Shown: piece by piece, positions 32,894 to 45,723 of the stretch
How the letters are laid out: every line of letters begins with the position of its first letter
Position numbering within the stretch: the stretch's first letter is position 1
Assembly: GCA_015680685.1 (NCBI GenBank)
Contig: MNCI01004181.1
Coordinates: forward strand, 637,623 to 701,622
Length of the DNA: 64,000 bases
DNA from: Gnetum montanum
Lineage: Eukaryota > Streptophyta > Gnetopsida > Gnetales > Gnetaceae
Direction of reading: 5' to 3'
Position numbers and translations under genes: made by a program
Notes under the pieces: generated by a model
Told to the model about the DNA's origin: nothing
What the model saw: only the letters and a program-made list of their open reading frames with translations
Database searches by the model: none

Positions 32894-34819
32894 TTAGAAT
32901 GGAGGATACCCCCCATAAATAAACATTTGAGCATGGCTAGAATTAATAAATGGAAGATGAGGATCCCTGCATGTTGGAAATATTGGAACTCGGTCATACG
33001 TACCCCATCGGGGTTCACACACTTGATTATAGTAAGCATAGTGGGGCAATTTATAAGATGTGGTTCCCGAATAACAAGTTGACCCATTATGATGTTTGTG
33101 ACTGGAAGATGATATGCAAGGATTGGTTTTTTGCTCTCCATTCCTGTGTTCATTGGGCTGTATGATTGTTGGAGTGTTAATTGGTGGCCTTGATGAAGTA
33201 ACATGAGGCATTGAGTTCGAAGAGTAAGACACACCACAGTGTTGGGTTTGTGTTGAGTGGGCGAATGCAGTGGTTTCTAAATTGTGGTGTCCCTTTCGAC
33301 GGTCATGTCTAAAGAAGAGATGCCTTCGATGTTGTGAGGGTCCTCCACTACTATTGATAGTAGTAGCACAAGTAACGTTTGCAGGTTGGTGCTGTGGTGC
33401 AAAATATTTTGGCATAGTTGGCGGTGATGTAGAAGGGGGTGAAGTATGAGAATATTGAGGTTGAGGAGAAGTGTAAGGCACATGAGGTGGTAATCTTGTT
33501 GGAGAAATAGGGTGTTGAACATAATAAGCATTTGGTGCTGTGACATACGAAGGGTATGGTCTAGTTGGCGGTGGCCTCCCCCACGACTAAGGTTTTTGCC
33601 ACTATGGTTGGACATAGTATTTTTGTACGAACTCTGGATGCAACATTCCTCCCTAATGCTCATGTAAATATGACAAGATTGGACATTGACCTTTGGGGTG
33701 ATCGTACAAGAAAATATTACATTGATACATATGATTGGCAGTTGAGTTCTTATCCTTATTCTCTTCTACCCTTCTTTCTGATTGTCGCGTGGTGTCCTAT
33801 CCTGTTTCTCGATTTGGCATAGTTTTTCCTCTAATAATGTTGGCATATTCTCCACATATTTCATGTACCCAGTCCATCATCTTATTAATCTTTACCTCAA
33901 TTTCATCTAGTGATTGTAGGATTGGCAAAGATGATTCCACCTCATTGAAGTGAGTTGATTTCTCCTCTTCATGATCATGGACCCTTGTTGAGTTAAGATT
34001 TTGGTCCTAATGAGAACTTTCAACATTCTCCCATGTAGTTATTTCTCCTTCTTATTTTGCTATCCACTTAATAAGCTCTTGGAGTTGATGGGTTTGTAGT
34101 TCATATAGTTGACCTTGTGCATACATCCCTAGGGTCTCCCTTGTTTCATTACCGAGCCCATCTATGATATGGTACATTAGCCTCTCCTCAGAGAACCCAT
34201 GGCTTGGGTAGTTGTTGAACAGTGCATAATATCTTTCTAAGGCCATGTCCAAGGGTTCATGTTGCACTTGTTTCCATTCTTGGATTTGTCTCCTCAAGGC
34301 TGACACTCTCGCATAGGTTTGATATCTTTCATTGAAAAGTTCTACCATTGTTGGCCAACGTCAAATTGATTTCGATTTTAACGACCTATACCATACTTTT
34401 GCTTGGCCAACGAGTGTTTGAGGAAAGAGCTTAAGTTTTTGCCACCCATTATGAATGTTGTTCCATGTACAGGCATCGCAGAAGGCTTGTAAATGTTATT
34501 GCAAATCTGAATCATATCCTCCTGAAAACTTGGGAAAGTTATTTAAATCAAGCACGGGTAGACAACTTTCCTTACGATTCCTACGGGCTATTCGAACAAC
34601 CTCTTGTATTTCCATTAAGCTTGTAGTGGCCAGTAGGGGTTCATCGTCATTGGGTAAGTTATGCTTTGGTGCATTGAGACAATGTTGTCTTCATTTATGT
34701 TTATAAGAAACCCCCACCTCGGGTTGCGTACTCCAATCTTCATTGTCATAATATTCGTTGGTTCTCCAATGAATTGCCTCACTAGATATGGCATTAATAT
34801 AGTCTTGTAGGAGAGACAT
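32894..34819 (-). pseudogene. Gag of element IV
   Basis: Same Gag as element III, starting at an ATG at 34819 (MSLLQDYINAISSEAIHWR). The core is at 34570-34050, with LDLNNFPKFSGG, LKLFPQTLVGQA, MYHIIDGLGNETRETLGMYA; the piece 34348-34052 is still open. A zinc-knuckle remnant (YDHPKGQCPI) lies near 33690. The Pro/Ser/His-rich tail is open from 33481 to 32894 and ends YGGYPPF. It is disrupted by stops near 34690 and by several frameshifts. The two long open pieces suggest it decayed later than the pol-bearing element V. Confidence 0.85.
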
Positions 34820-34944
34820 GGTTGTGAAATTGTGTGTGAATTTATATGTGACTTTTTTTTATAATTATTTCTTTCTAAAAGATATATCATTAATTCCTAT
34901 ACAGTGACCTTGTATGATATAACTAATCTAGATAACTAGCACCA

Positions 34945-34962
34945 TCCCCGACAACGGCGCCA
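34945..34962 (-). other. Primer-binding site, tRNA-Asp
   Basis: TCCCCGACAACGGCGCCA on the plus strand, 17 of 18 matches to the tRNA-Asp 3' end, one base from the LTR. It is the best-preserved primer site in the window. Confidence 0.92.
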
Positions 34963-34963
34963 A

Positions 34964-35855
34964 TGATGAGCGGCTAGGTACTCGTACGCCCAACCATACG
35001 AATATGAGCGTTCATGCACGATCTGGTCGAACTCCGTGGACAGGCTAGTTGTGGTATCTAGATAGTTACACGTTGATTGTAGTTCACTATCTTCCCACTT
35101 AGAATAGTATTTGCTTTGTCACGTATGGTTTAGTCCAGAGTGAGGCGGATGATGTGATCCTAAACTAATGCTACTCCTAGAGATAATGAAGAATAATCTT
35201 CATTAAACTAATGAGTAATAGGAAATGAAGTCTAAGCGAACCTAAGTGCGATGAGCATCCGTTCCTTAATCATCCATACACATCTTGGACCTCGTGCATG
35301 ACTACTACTGGGATTGCCAAGCGTAGATCCTAGGTAGGCTGTTGGATTACCAAGTAGTCACACTTAAATGCTCGTGATTAAGTTGTACTCATTTCGCATT
35401 TAATAATAGGAATAGTAAATGATGATAAATAAATATTAACTAAGAAAGCAATAAATAACAATAATAATTAATAATTAAACTAGACAGTTAAAACTAAGTG
35501 AATGCTGCAATGATGAAGTAATCTTGATCTTTATTTCTGGTCATGTGCATGTCCAAGTACGTCACACTCGAATAAAGATGCCATACAATTACAAGCATCA
35601 CACTGCAGGCATGCACTTGGGAAAATAATCTAACTCCTATGGAAACAAAATGCAAGGGCTTCGCTACAACTACTCCAAGCCTCCCCTAAATGAGGCAGAA
35701 GGCCCTCTTATTTATAAGTCAGGATAGGCGGTTGTGTAAACTGGGCCACGTTGACGCAGGAAGGTTACGTCAACGAGGCCGCGTCAACATGGTTGCATAT
35801 ACGGGGTCCCATATACGTGGCCTAGTTGACGCATCGACTATATAGCACTTCATCA
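34964..35855 (-). repeat. 5' LTR of element IV
   Basis: 892 bp. It is longer than the other LTR by extra units in the U3 repeat region. Confidence 0.88.
35708..35842 (-). promoter_or_regulatory. Element IV promoter: TATA box with GTCAACG and TATACG repeats
   Basis: TATAAATAA on the minus strand at 35716-35708. U3 has repeated ACGTCAAC/GTTGACGC words and two ATATACG words in place of the GATATC palindromes of elements I and III. The 3' LTR has paired GTATAC palindromes at 30952 and 30966. Confidence 0.55.
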
Positions 35856-36224
35856 ATTTCTTTCAAATGAAATCTATACAATTAATTTCATTCTTACAAC
35901 ATTAATTTTTTTTCCTTTTAGAGGCTTAATGCTTGGAGGCTTTCAGCTTTGGTTGCTATTTGCTCATTTTTCTAATTGAGGTTTTCTTATCTTTAGAGAG
36001 AGTTTTATGCTTTTTTTTTTTGATAATAAATCCTTTAGAAAGAAGTGAAAACCTATGAGGGTGCTTCTAAATAAGGGTAAGGCCTAATCCTTTTCCTAGC
36101 CTAAAGGGGAGATTTTTAGGATTAGTTGTAAGCATGGAATTTCATTGATTTGTTGTACCTTAAAATTTTTAAATATTATTATTCATTTCTTTTAGGTCCA
36201 ACATTCCCCCCTATTCTTTCTTTT

Positions 36225-37150
36225 TAAATTAACATTATTCTTGATAGATTAGGACATTTTTATTCCATGAGCTATTTATCCAAATTGATCAATAATTGCA
36301 GTAGTATAATTAAAAACATTTATAGAAGATTTTATCTTCTCTGGTTTTCTTATTATCGTTTTCTTGTTCTTATAATTGATATTAACTTGATTTTTCATAT
36401 CTTGAGCTTCATATTATTGATTTATATCTACAATTTATACATGTATTTTCATTTTACCATCATATTTTTTCTTGAGAAAAATAAAGTATTAAACAAATGT
36501 TTTTCACTATGATAATTTTGTAAGATTTAAGAAGATGAGTATATGTAATTAATTAAATGTAAGTACTCTTACTTTCTTGCAATTTTAGTTCCCTTTTATG
36601 ATTAGGATGATTGATTTCAATAAAAAACATCTATGAGAATCAAATGGTAAGAAAAAAGATTTCATAAGATTAATGGGATGAAGAAGACTACCAATTTTTT
36701 GTTTAGCATTTCAAAAAATCAAAGGAAGATTAAATTGCTCAATAAAACAAGGAATTTTATAATATTATATATATTAGGCATGAAAATGTAGAGTTTACTT
36801 ACAAATGATCAACATTGCAGGCTTAAGTATAAATGACCATATAACTAAGACATCCTACAACATCAAAGCATTACTTAGCCTAACACACATGAGAAAAATG
36901 AGAATACTACTTGGCATAAATAGCTTGAATGTTATGCTTTTGCTTAACATCATTTAACAATAGAGTTAAAATCTAAGTAAGATCAAGAAAAATTAAAATT
37001 TAAATGAATGCATATCATGATGTAAGATTACCAACCAATGACTCACATGCATCAGTACAAAGAACAAAATCAAACAATTTAGTTGCAATAATAACATCAT
37101 CATCATTGTCCTAGCCTTGTCCCAACAAAATTACTAGAAAAAGGCATATT
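36225..37150. repeat. Dispersed repeat R1, copy b
   Basis: Homologous to 830-941 joined to 8023-8800, so it shows R1 without element I. No coding content recognised. Confidence 0.65.
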
Positions 37151-37989
37151 AACTAGTTATGCTATTGTCTAATAAATATTATACATGCAAGAAGTTAAGG
37201 GTTATAGTCATGTTTCTACCTATCTTATGCTAAAGTATCATGGAAATTATATATACTAGGGATAAATATATTCAAGTAGTTATGGTCTATAGGTTAGAAT
37301 GGTGTGAAGGATTCCAACCATGCATCTAGTTACTAGGTACATTAGGTGGGAGAAGAACTATATGACATACCTATCCATCTTTCCTCACTAAGCTGCAATG
37401 TATCATTAAAGCATAATACATAAATATTTTGTTAATTATTAATGTAGTAAATTGTATTGTAAATCTTAAGTTCAAGGCATCATGTATGATCCTATCATCT
37501 TGTGTATTATAAAAGCTAGGAATTAAGTGAAAATATTTTTAATATGATAAAAAAAAATCTACATGAGAAGTATGATACTAGTACACTATATTTGGGACAC
37601 TTGATTATTGTATTTTTAGCTACAGGAAGGATTTGTTTCTACTTAAGAAGGGAATTGAACATATGATCTACTTGTGTGTTAACCATGAGGTAAAAAGCAA
37701 AGCAAGCATGACAAATTTATTTTAACTCCTTCTTTTGAGAATATGCATTTAGCTAATATTTTGAAAATGTTAAGGAAATTTTTTATAGTAAAATTTTATA
37801 CTAGTAAAGGAACATGTTGAACCTCAAAAAATAAAATGTATTATAAAGAAAAAATTTAGAGTACAACTATAGAGAAGTATCAAAGAGAGATCAAACTCTA
37901 GCAAAACATAAAAAGAATAGCCCAACATTTGTGGAAATACCTTTTTAGATTTTCATACTTACATCTAATCTTAAAAAACCTTCTCTCTT
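37151..37989. other. Gene-free AT-rich spacer
   Basis: No feature recognised on either strand. Confidence 0.5.
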
Positions 37990-39310
37990 TCATAAGAAAA
38001 TGATAAAAAATTATCTTCTTTCAAAAGTATCCTTTTAGGTTTTTACTTCATACTAAAGGCTTCTTGTAAATAAAAAATGTAAAAAAATGATGTCACCTTG
38101 AATTGACAAAGGAAAAAAACTTAGCTAGAGATCTTTGTGAAGAACCACATTACATTGAAACTTCAAGATAGCATAAAGAATAAGAGGACGAAATAAATGT
38201 CAACTATGAAGTATAAATCGTTGAAGTTGAGGAGTGTCACCAAATAAAACTTCATCTAATCATGGCTGAAAACATGGATGTATAACTTCAGGACTAAGTT
38301 AAAGCATGAGTTATTGAATAATGTCACTTTGAGTAGATAAAGGAAAAACATTAGTTTAAGAGTATCTATGGTAAATAAAAATACATCAAAATTTCCATAT
38401 GACATAAAGAACAATAAAACAAAGCAACTTTACGCATGAAGTAAAAATCCTTGAAGTTAGAAAATGTCATGAAGTAAAACTTCCTTAAACCTTGGCTTAA
38501 AACTATGTGAATATAAGTCATATCAATACTAAGACCTTCGATTAAGAGAATAATTAAAAAAGTAGTGAATGAATGAGTCTTCCATGAGGCAAATATGGCA
38601 TCAAGGGTCATGAACATCCAAATGAGAGTGGTGAATACCAATAGGCAGATATTGATGAATTAAATACCATAAAAATGCTTAAATTTTTTAAGGAGCGGAA
38701 GCATTTCATATGTTCTAAATATAATACTTCCATAGGTGCACATTATGGTTGACATTCCATAGACAATTAAATCTTTTTCTAATAATGATATAAAAATTAA
38801 TATTAGTATAGGCAAGTTTAGATCAAAATGGAAAATTTAATGACCATTGATCAATGAAAAATCAAGAAGACTATCTTTAGAAGAATGAACAGTTCAAGGT
38901 TTGTCCACAGTATGGAAAGGACCAAAAAATAAACATTTTAAAGGCATTAATGTCACATAGAATCTAACACTTAGATGAAGTAATCCATCTATTATACATG
39001 TAAATATATGAAAGAAAGGTAATATCATGCTTACACCATGTACTATAAAGACATGGACACTTAATAGCCTATGATTTATTATTAATGAAAAGCCACCAAG
39101 GAGGTAACTTACTAAAGCATGAAATTATCAGTGTTTTAAAACCACTAATAAAACTCCAAATCTTCTAAATGTGTTTTATGGAAATATAGTTTAAGATAGT
39201 TATATATTTAGAGGAAAGACCAATTTAGTAATCACTATCTCTTGGCTTATGGATTTAGATGTGCTTACATAAAAGAAGTTTCCAATGTAAGAGCAATAAG
39301 ATGGTTGATG
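37990..39310 (-). pseudogene. Second L1-type LINE fragment (C-terminal part), minus strand
   Basis: Read in reverse it gives PWWLFINNKS and HDITFLSYIYMYNRWITSSK near 39110-39000, matching PWWVSLNERA and GITTISYLDMYDR of the plus-strand LINE at 29350-29460. It continues to a CHICLMEDSFIHYFFNYS segment near 38600-38550, the zinc-binding end of ORF2. Downstream, 38110-38330 and 38340-38560 look like an imperfect internal duplication ('cttgaagtt...gtcatgaagtaaaacttc'). The endonuclease and catalytic domain are not present, so it is a 5'-truncated insertion, as is common for LINEs. Heavily mutated. Confidence 0.6.
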
Positions 39311-42158
39311 ATGGTTTGCTATCTCTCCTAGGGTTCAAGAACCATGGGGGCATGGGAAGTCCTTCACTACTTGTGCTTCTAGAACCATATTGGTGTGGTA
39401 GTTCCATGTAATAGTTGAGGGGGTTACAACTTTCCTATGTACCCATTCAATTGGATGTTGCTTAGGAGGGTTGTCTAGTTCAACTCTACGATATAGTTTA
39501 GTCTTAGGTACAACATGGTATATGATATGGAATATTGTGTTTACTCATTTGAGAACGATACCAACTAATAGCACATGGTAATTGCTACATACACTTTTTT
39601 TGATTTGCCAACAATGAAGACTAACTGTGGTTTTGAAATTATTGCATGTGAGTTTATGCATCAAACTCTCTAAAGAGAACATACTATACACTTTCCTAGC
39701 TCTCTGAAGCCTCTAGGAACCATTCCAGCTCATAAGCTTATGAGCCTCACTTTTGGTAATCTTGGAAAAGTTCAAGAATTAAATTTTTTCTAAGTATTAT
39801 AGGTGATGCGAATTCCATGTTAGCATTTTCCATTTTATAGCCTTAGACCACCTTGTTTGCATCATCTACATCAAAACTACATTTTGGCCTCAAATTTGAT
39901 TTGTATAATCCTAAATGACTCATCCAAGGTACCTACAACATCACAAGATTCAAATTTTGGTTTTTGGACAATTTAATTTTCAGAACTTGGGAGGAAAATT
40001 TTTCTTAGTATGATGCTAATGTAGTGTTAGTGTCAACATCATTAGAGGTAACATGGTCACTAGCATCCCTAGGTCTAATATCACTTGCATTCTAATTCAT
40101 TCCTTGGCATCCAAGGCTCTTTGGCAACTAGTTGACAATAGCATTGACACTCCAAAAAATAATTTTGATAGGTTTAAGGGAAGTCTTTTTTGTTTAAAGA
40201 TAAAATTTTTCTATCTTATGCAACTTATGCAATATTAACATTATCATGAATGCATTACCCACCTTTCACATTGTTAAGATTGACACTCAATAGCATTTCC
40301 TTGGTTTTCACACTCCTTCTGGTCTTGAAAACATCATCATAGCTCTTTTAGGCTTCAATTTCGACATCTTGGAAGCATGAGAAGTTAGTTTAGAAAAATG
40401 TTGAAACTCATTTGAAGTACTTACTTGACATTGATGCTAACGCTAGTGTCAATGTTAGTGTTAGCACTCTTAGTGACTTGAAAATGTGATCCTTGACCTT
40501 CATCTTCACTAGTTGACAGCATTCCTTGTCCTCATGGGCTTGTTCGCATCCTCTTAGCACCATTCAACATTAATTTGAGTGTCAAATAGGGTCTTAGAAA
40601 GCTTGTAATTATAGTTCAACAAAACTAGAAAATTATTTTTAAGTACTGGTGATACTAATGCTAATGCTAGAATTAGTGTCACCTCTTGTGGGGTCCCTTG
40701 AAGTCAAGTCTAAAGGTCAAACTTTCTTAATTGAAACTCTAGCTAAACTCTGAGTGAACTTAATTTATCTCAAGAGTCAAGTTTTATAACCATAGACCTA
40801 TAAATATAAGTTTAACTTGAGATCTAGAGCACTTTTTTAGATGTTGAGAGATCGAGAGCACTAGCAGCAGACTTCCCTACATCTCCCACATGCTGCACAT
40901 TCAACACAGTTCTTCTTAGCTCTAGCACTAACACTAATATAGAGTTAACATTAGTTAAGTAGCATTTGTGTTAGCACTCCAAACTTCAACTTTTTTAGTT
41001 CTAGCATTAGTGATGGGACCCTTAATCAAAACAACCTTATTTTGGCCCCAAAATGATTCTGGATAGTGCTTTTGTCTTCTCTATTTATATACCTATCCTC
41101 TAGAGATTTAATTCCACTCTTGAAACCCACATTTTTCTCATAGGTTGGGTTCTTATTATCAATTCTATCTCACTTATGTTTTCACTTTAACACTTGTAGT
41201 TTAGCCCTCCTTAGGAGATGAACACTTATTTTTTCAACAATAAGGCATTTTTATTATTTGGAAATGGAACCAAAACCTTTTTCCCCATATCATAGCTATT
41301 GTATTCTTATATTTTATGCTCTTATATTTACATTTTACATTTAGATTTTATTTCGTCACTCATAGCCTAGTCTATAGTTTGTCTAATTTTTAGTAATAAA
41401 CACTTAGCCAAATTTCAACATTCTCATCCAAAGTTTTTATCATTTCCCTATCATTCTTGGCTCATGTCTAGTAGACTAAGTTCACATTTAATTAAATATT
41501 TGTGCCCCATTGTGTCATTTTTAAGGGAATTCTAATCATTTATATGACAAGAAATCAACAAATACAATAGTAGTATCATCATGAAGGGAAGAAGATTCTC
41601 CAGCAAAATAGTTGAACACCTAGATTATGAAGCCAAGAAAGAACCAAACCATTAGAATGATCATGCATTAGATCCAAGAGAAGAGAATTCCAACCCCATT
41701 TCCAACCAACCAAAAATCCCTAGACATTCCTATAGGCCATTAAAACCAAGAATTGGAAAATAGTCATGTGTAACATCATAAATGTCATTTAAAATAGAGA
41801 TATGTGTATCTAGGAAAGCATGATAAAATGCATTTTATAGGCATGGATTTAGTACTTTAACACTTAGTTTGAGGAGGTGCTCTTTATTGAATTAGAAAAG
41901 AATAATTTCATAGGAACATTTTTGGCACTAAAGGAAGGATCAATAGGGTTTCTAGTCTCTCAAACCTAATTCCTAGTAGCCTATAGATCCTTTCAAGTAC
42001 ATAAGATATTTTTACTCTTTTCAATTTAATAGAGTTTTATTTTCTCATTTGCACTTGATCTTGTTTTCTTTTAAGTGTGTGTGTAAGAGATACTTGTTGA
42101 CACATTGTTTTGCCAAGGTTTTGACTCCTCTCACACCTCCCAAGTTTGTAAAATAATG
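39311..42158. other. Gene-free decayed region with clustered TTAGTGTTAGC-like words
   Basis: No protein domain seen. Between about 40012 and 41015 four clusters of related words on both strands (GCTAGTGTCAATGTTAGTG and CTAGCACTAACACTAAT types) occur near 40012, 40433, 40648 and 40917. A TATAAATATAAG box lies at 40799-40810. It may be the promoter end of an unrecognised LTR. Confidence 0.4.
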
Positions 42159-42608
42159 GAAGTATAGAAGGCACAAGCTCTTATGACATCCATAACTCAT
42201 CATGAATACAAGTTTAGATGTGTAGAGTGAAAACTGAGTACAACATTCTCTAAGAAAAAGCTAAGGAAGATGGTTAGCTATGAGCTGACTAATGGTTTTG
42301 AACCATTCATGTCAAGTCCAAGCCATTCGATTAAGTTAAATGAATATGAACAAGTTGCATTATGGAATACTTGCTCATTAGAGATGAAGTCTAGGCAATG
42401 GCAAGCATTGAGGTCTAATAGATATAGGCCATTGAGGATCACCTCATTAGAAATCCCAACATCAATTTTAGTAGTAGAAATTCATAATTTTAGGACCAAC
42501 ATAGTGAGGAAATTGGTGATTAGCTTGCATGATGGTTATGAGGAGGAACATTCCCATGTTTCTATGCATGTAGATCTCTTTCACCAACTACAAAATCCCA
42601 TTCTATAG
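42159..42608 (+). pseudogene. Unrecognised ORF remnant
   Basis: I do not recognise this. From an ATG at 42159 the frame runs about 150 codons with two early stops, then stays open from 42270 to 42608 (112 residues: MVSYELTNGFEPFMSS..., then QWQALRSNRYRPLRITSLEIPTS and a Leu/Val/Ile-rich part). It has normal amino-acid variety with no low complexity, so it may be a former coding exon or a piece of an element ORF. It ends about 350 bp before the left LTR of element V, on the same strand. Nothing around it identifies a function. Confidence 0.3.
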
Positions 42609-42960
42609 CATGTGAACCACATTGGCTCTACTAACTCATTCTTCATTTGTACACCTTAAATTATCATTATTATAATGCTTTTTTTAGTTAATCTTACTAT
42701 CATAGCTCCACCAACAACCAAGTTAACTCCTACCTATAGCTTTTTTCAAATATGGCTATAGTTAATCCTACTCTCCAATCATTAGTACAAGGTGTTAATC
42801 CACTTCTCAATGTCTTTTGAGTCTTATCCCACATGATTCTAGTACATCTAATCATTAATTTCTCTACCTTTCCCATCATCTACATCTTACATACCACCTC
42901 TCATCGTCATGTCAACAATACCTAAAAATACCTTAACATTTCTTCAACCAATCTTACTGT

Positions 42961-45700
42961 TGTCACATTATACCATTCTATGGAGTAGCAATTCAAGAGA
43001 GTAAAGAAAAAATCCCAAAATTGGCATGGCCGTATGCACAAAAGAAGTAAAGTGTTATTTTTGCATAAAGTTATATTTGTAAGATATGATAAAGTCAAAT
43101 ATAAGTGGACAATGCCTACATCATGAATATTGAATTGTGATACTAATAAAACTAAAGGAAGAAAGAGCATTAAGGAAGAAATGGTTGAAACTGATGTGAT
43201 AGTATAAATCTAAGGATACTTCCTCTTAATGAAGAAAAATAATTTATATGGTGAAATGCATAGTAATTTGTGGGTGTATTGTTTCAAAGGTTAATAGTGA
43301 AATCAAGGGCCTGCAACTTTACATCCTTACAATATGAGTAACTGGAAATTTGAGATTAACCAGGGCACATAATAATATAGTGTTTATTTTTGTTAATTTG
43401 ATAATTAAACCAGGACATCATTGAAAGTATTGTTCTTGCCAATAAGCAAAATAACGTACAATAGAGATGAGGCAGAGATTAACCAAAAAGGTTACAACAT
43501 TAAAATCTCTAAAAGAAGAAAAGGAGAAGTTTTAGAAATACGCATTAATATTTTCATCCAAGATTAAATGAATTGAGTTAACAATTAAATTCTTTCACAA
43601 ATAAATTCTCATAAAAAATAGGTAGCTTTGTAGTGCATTCAAAATTCTTGGTAATATTATGTCAAAAAATAAGAAAACCTTGATGGCATCATCACAGTGG
43701 CCCTACCTCATGGGCATGTTTGTTTCAACACACGATGGCATAGGGAATGCCTCAAGTGGAAAATGCAACACCATAATCCATTGAAATAATGGCCGTCTCT
43801 GACACTATGGTCACCACACCAGCATTGCCATTGGCATCCTTCTTATGCCTAGCATGTGTAGCATCAGAGAAAGAAATTCTCACAGAACTAGAGCCCTAAG
43901 CCACATTTGTTTCCTTTGACACTATGATAGCTATAACTAGAACAATGGCTGAGTTAGATCTAAAGACATTCATAAAAAATAGTGAGCAATGAAGGATACA
44001 CGCGTGCAGATGGTAGGTGCAACAACAAGGCTACGAATGATGATGTGTGGCAATTTGATAGAATAGTGGAGATATCAGCAACATTGAAATGGGAACTGCA
44101 TTGTCCTTGCCATCATCACTCTTCCTTGCAATGATGACAGAAGACTCCATGACATCTGGCAAAAACAACGATAAGCCAAAATCGTAGGCACTGGAGGTGG
44201 TGTGAGTTAGAGAGGGTTTTGACAATATTCACGTGAATACAATATTCACGTGAATACATTAGTGAATAAAAATACATGTGCCTTCCAATTGTTGGTATAT
44301 AACATGGCTATAACATTATTAATTTTGATAAAATTATTAAACCCATTATTTTTCTTTAATGTTCACTTTTTAAAAGGGAATATTTTAAAGAAGTTTTTGG
44401 GACATTTGTATAATATACTACAAGAAAAGCACATATGGCTATATTCCTATGGAAGTTTTATTTTCCTATGTTGGTTACAACTAAGATCTCCATGATATTT
44501 TAGCTTTCCATTATTAAGAAGACACTTGCCAACCACGACATATATTTCTCAAATTTATCATAACTTCTATGGAAGTTATAACTTCGTAGGGTGGTTATCA
44601 ATTAATCCCCTAGATATTTGTAACCCACCTCAATCTTTCATGATAATTGTAACTACCGTGAGGCTATTATAAATAGAGCTTTAAGGGTAGAATGTAAAAG
44701 GGAGGAAAAAAGAAAAAAAAGGAAGATTTGAAAAAAGACATTTGAAGAATTTGTGTAAGATGGCTTGCTAAAGACATCAATTTGGTTGCTTTGTTTTAAT
44801 CTCGTGAGTTCATTTCTTTCCATTTTGTTTTAGTTGCTTAGCTAGTTGTTTAGATAGTATCATGCTTGGCATTTAATTTTGGGATTTGTCCTAGGTTGCT
44901 TTTATAGCTCTGTTTTTGCACAATATGAGACTCCTATTAAGATTTGCCATAGAAGAGCTTGTGTTATTGGAAGCCTTAGGAGCAATTTAATAGTATTGTA
45001 TGAATGAAATTTTCTATTCTGAGCATAGAGGATCTAGGAAAAAATTTAGTATTTTTATGGGACTTAAATAGCTTCTTCATTTTTAATGTTTATTGCCTTG
45101 GTATTTCAATTGAGAAATTGTCAAATTTTTTTGGACTTTGTTGAATGTAATTTTTGACAACTATTAACTAGCCAAAATAGAGACTTGTGTTTTGTAGTTT
45201 ATGCACCAAGTTTTGGTAGTATAAGAAGATTATCTTTTGTGAAATAGCTTGTTAAGCTTAGAAGGTTTGGAAAATTCATACTTATTGAATTAAGAATAGC
45301 TTTATTGCAAAGTGTTTTCTCATGTTAATGTATCTTGCTTAAATATTTGAGATTTTACACAAATCTGCTTTCTTTTCTTTTTTCTTTCTATGTGCATTGA
45401 ATCTTGTTCTATTTCTAGTTTTCTTGTAGGACTTTCTCTCTCGGAGAAATTAGGTGTAGATTGGTAGAATTATGCTCCAATGTTATTCTAAAATTTTATT
45501 TCTTATAAGTAGGTATTATATGGACTATATAGACTAAGTGATTGAACAAAATAGGAATCTTCAACAACTCATAGTATTTGAAAAAGTTAGCCAAATATAT
45601 TTTATGATAGCATATTATAGTTTTATACACAACCCAACCATTTTAGCATTCACAACAACAAACACATACTCATAACTATTGAGTCTATTTGGAGGTATTT
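42961..45700 (+). repeat. Left (5') LTR of element V
   Basis: Starts TGTCACATTATACC and aligns with 52893-53148 plus 56135-58595. It has a TATA box TATAAATA at 44668-44675, a purine-rich stretch just after it, and about 1 kb of R-U5. The end is placed just before the primer-like site at 45706; no clear CA end survives. Confidence 0.75.
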
Positions 45701-45705
45701 GGAGC

Positions 45706-45723
45706 TTGGTGTTGCTAGAGACC
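45706..45723 (+). other. Probable primer-binding site of element V
   Basis: TTGGTGTTGCTAGAGACC resembles the tRNA-Asp complement TTGGCGCCGTTGCCGGGG with a small deletion and changes. The position after the LTR fits, but the match is weak. The copy at 58599-58616 is similar. Confidence 0.4.

Larger units (their letters stand above)
30130..35855 (-). mobile_element. Element IV: gag-only LTR retrotransposon, deletion derivative
   Basis: 5.7-kb element on the minus strand inside the LINE: 5' LTR 34964-35855, tRNA-Asp primer site, gag, conserved block, mini-intron, two ends of the accessory gene, polypurine tract, 3' LTR 30130-31010. It lacks protease and all of pol. Flanking bases are GTTGC and ATTTC, so no target duplication can be confirmed. 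The LTRs belong to a distinct subfamily (GATGAGCGGCTAGG rather than GATGAGTGGCGAGG). Confidence 0.88.
25380..36224 (+). mobile_element. L1-type LINE, decayed, interrupted by a solo LTR and by element IV
   Basis: Coding remnants in order on the plus strand: apurinic endonuclease (25390-25900), reverse transcriptase (26380-27330), the region after the catalytic box (28700-29250), and a Zn-binding C-terminal segment (29300-29960). Two later insertions split it: 27380-28675 and 30130-35855. Where it ends is unclear; 35856-36224 is probably its 3' tail. Stops and frameshifts occur every few dozen codons, so this is one of the oldest layers in the window. Confidence 0.75.

Noticed and set aside
947-35855. 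Reverse transcriptase or integrase in elements I-IV
   Set aside because: Searched for catalytic Asp-Asp, MPFG, QWG..F and GDLVL wording in all frames of the interiors and found none outside the LINE and element V.
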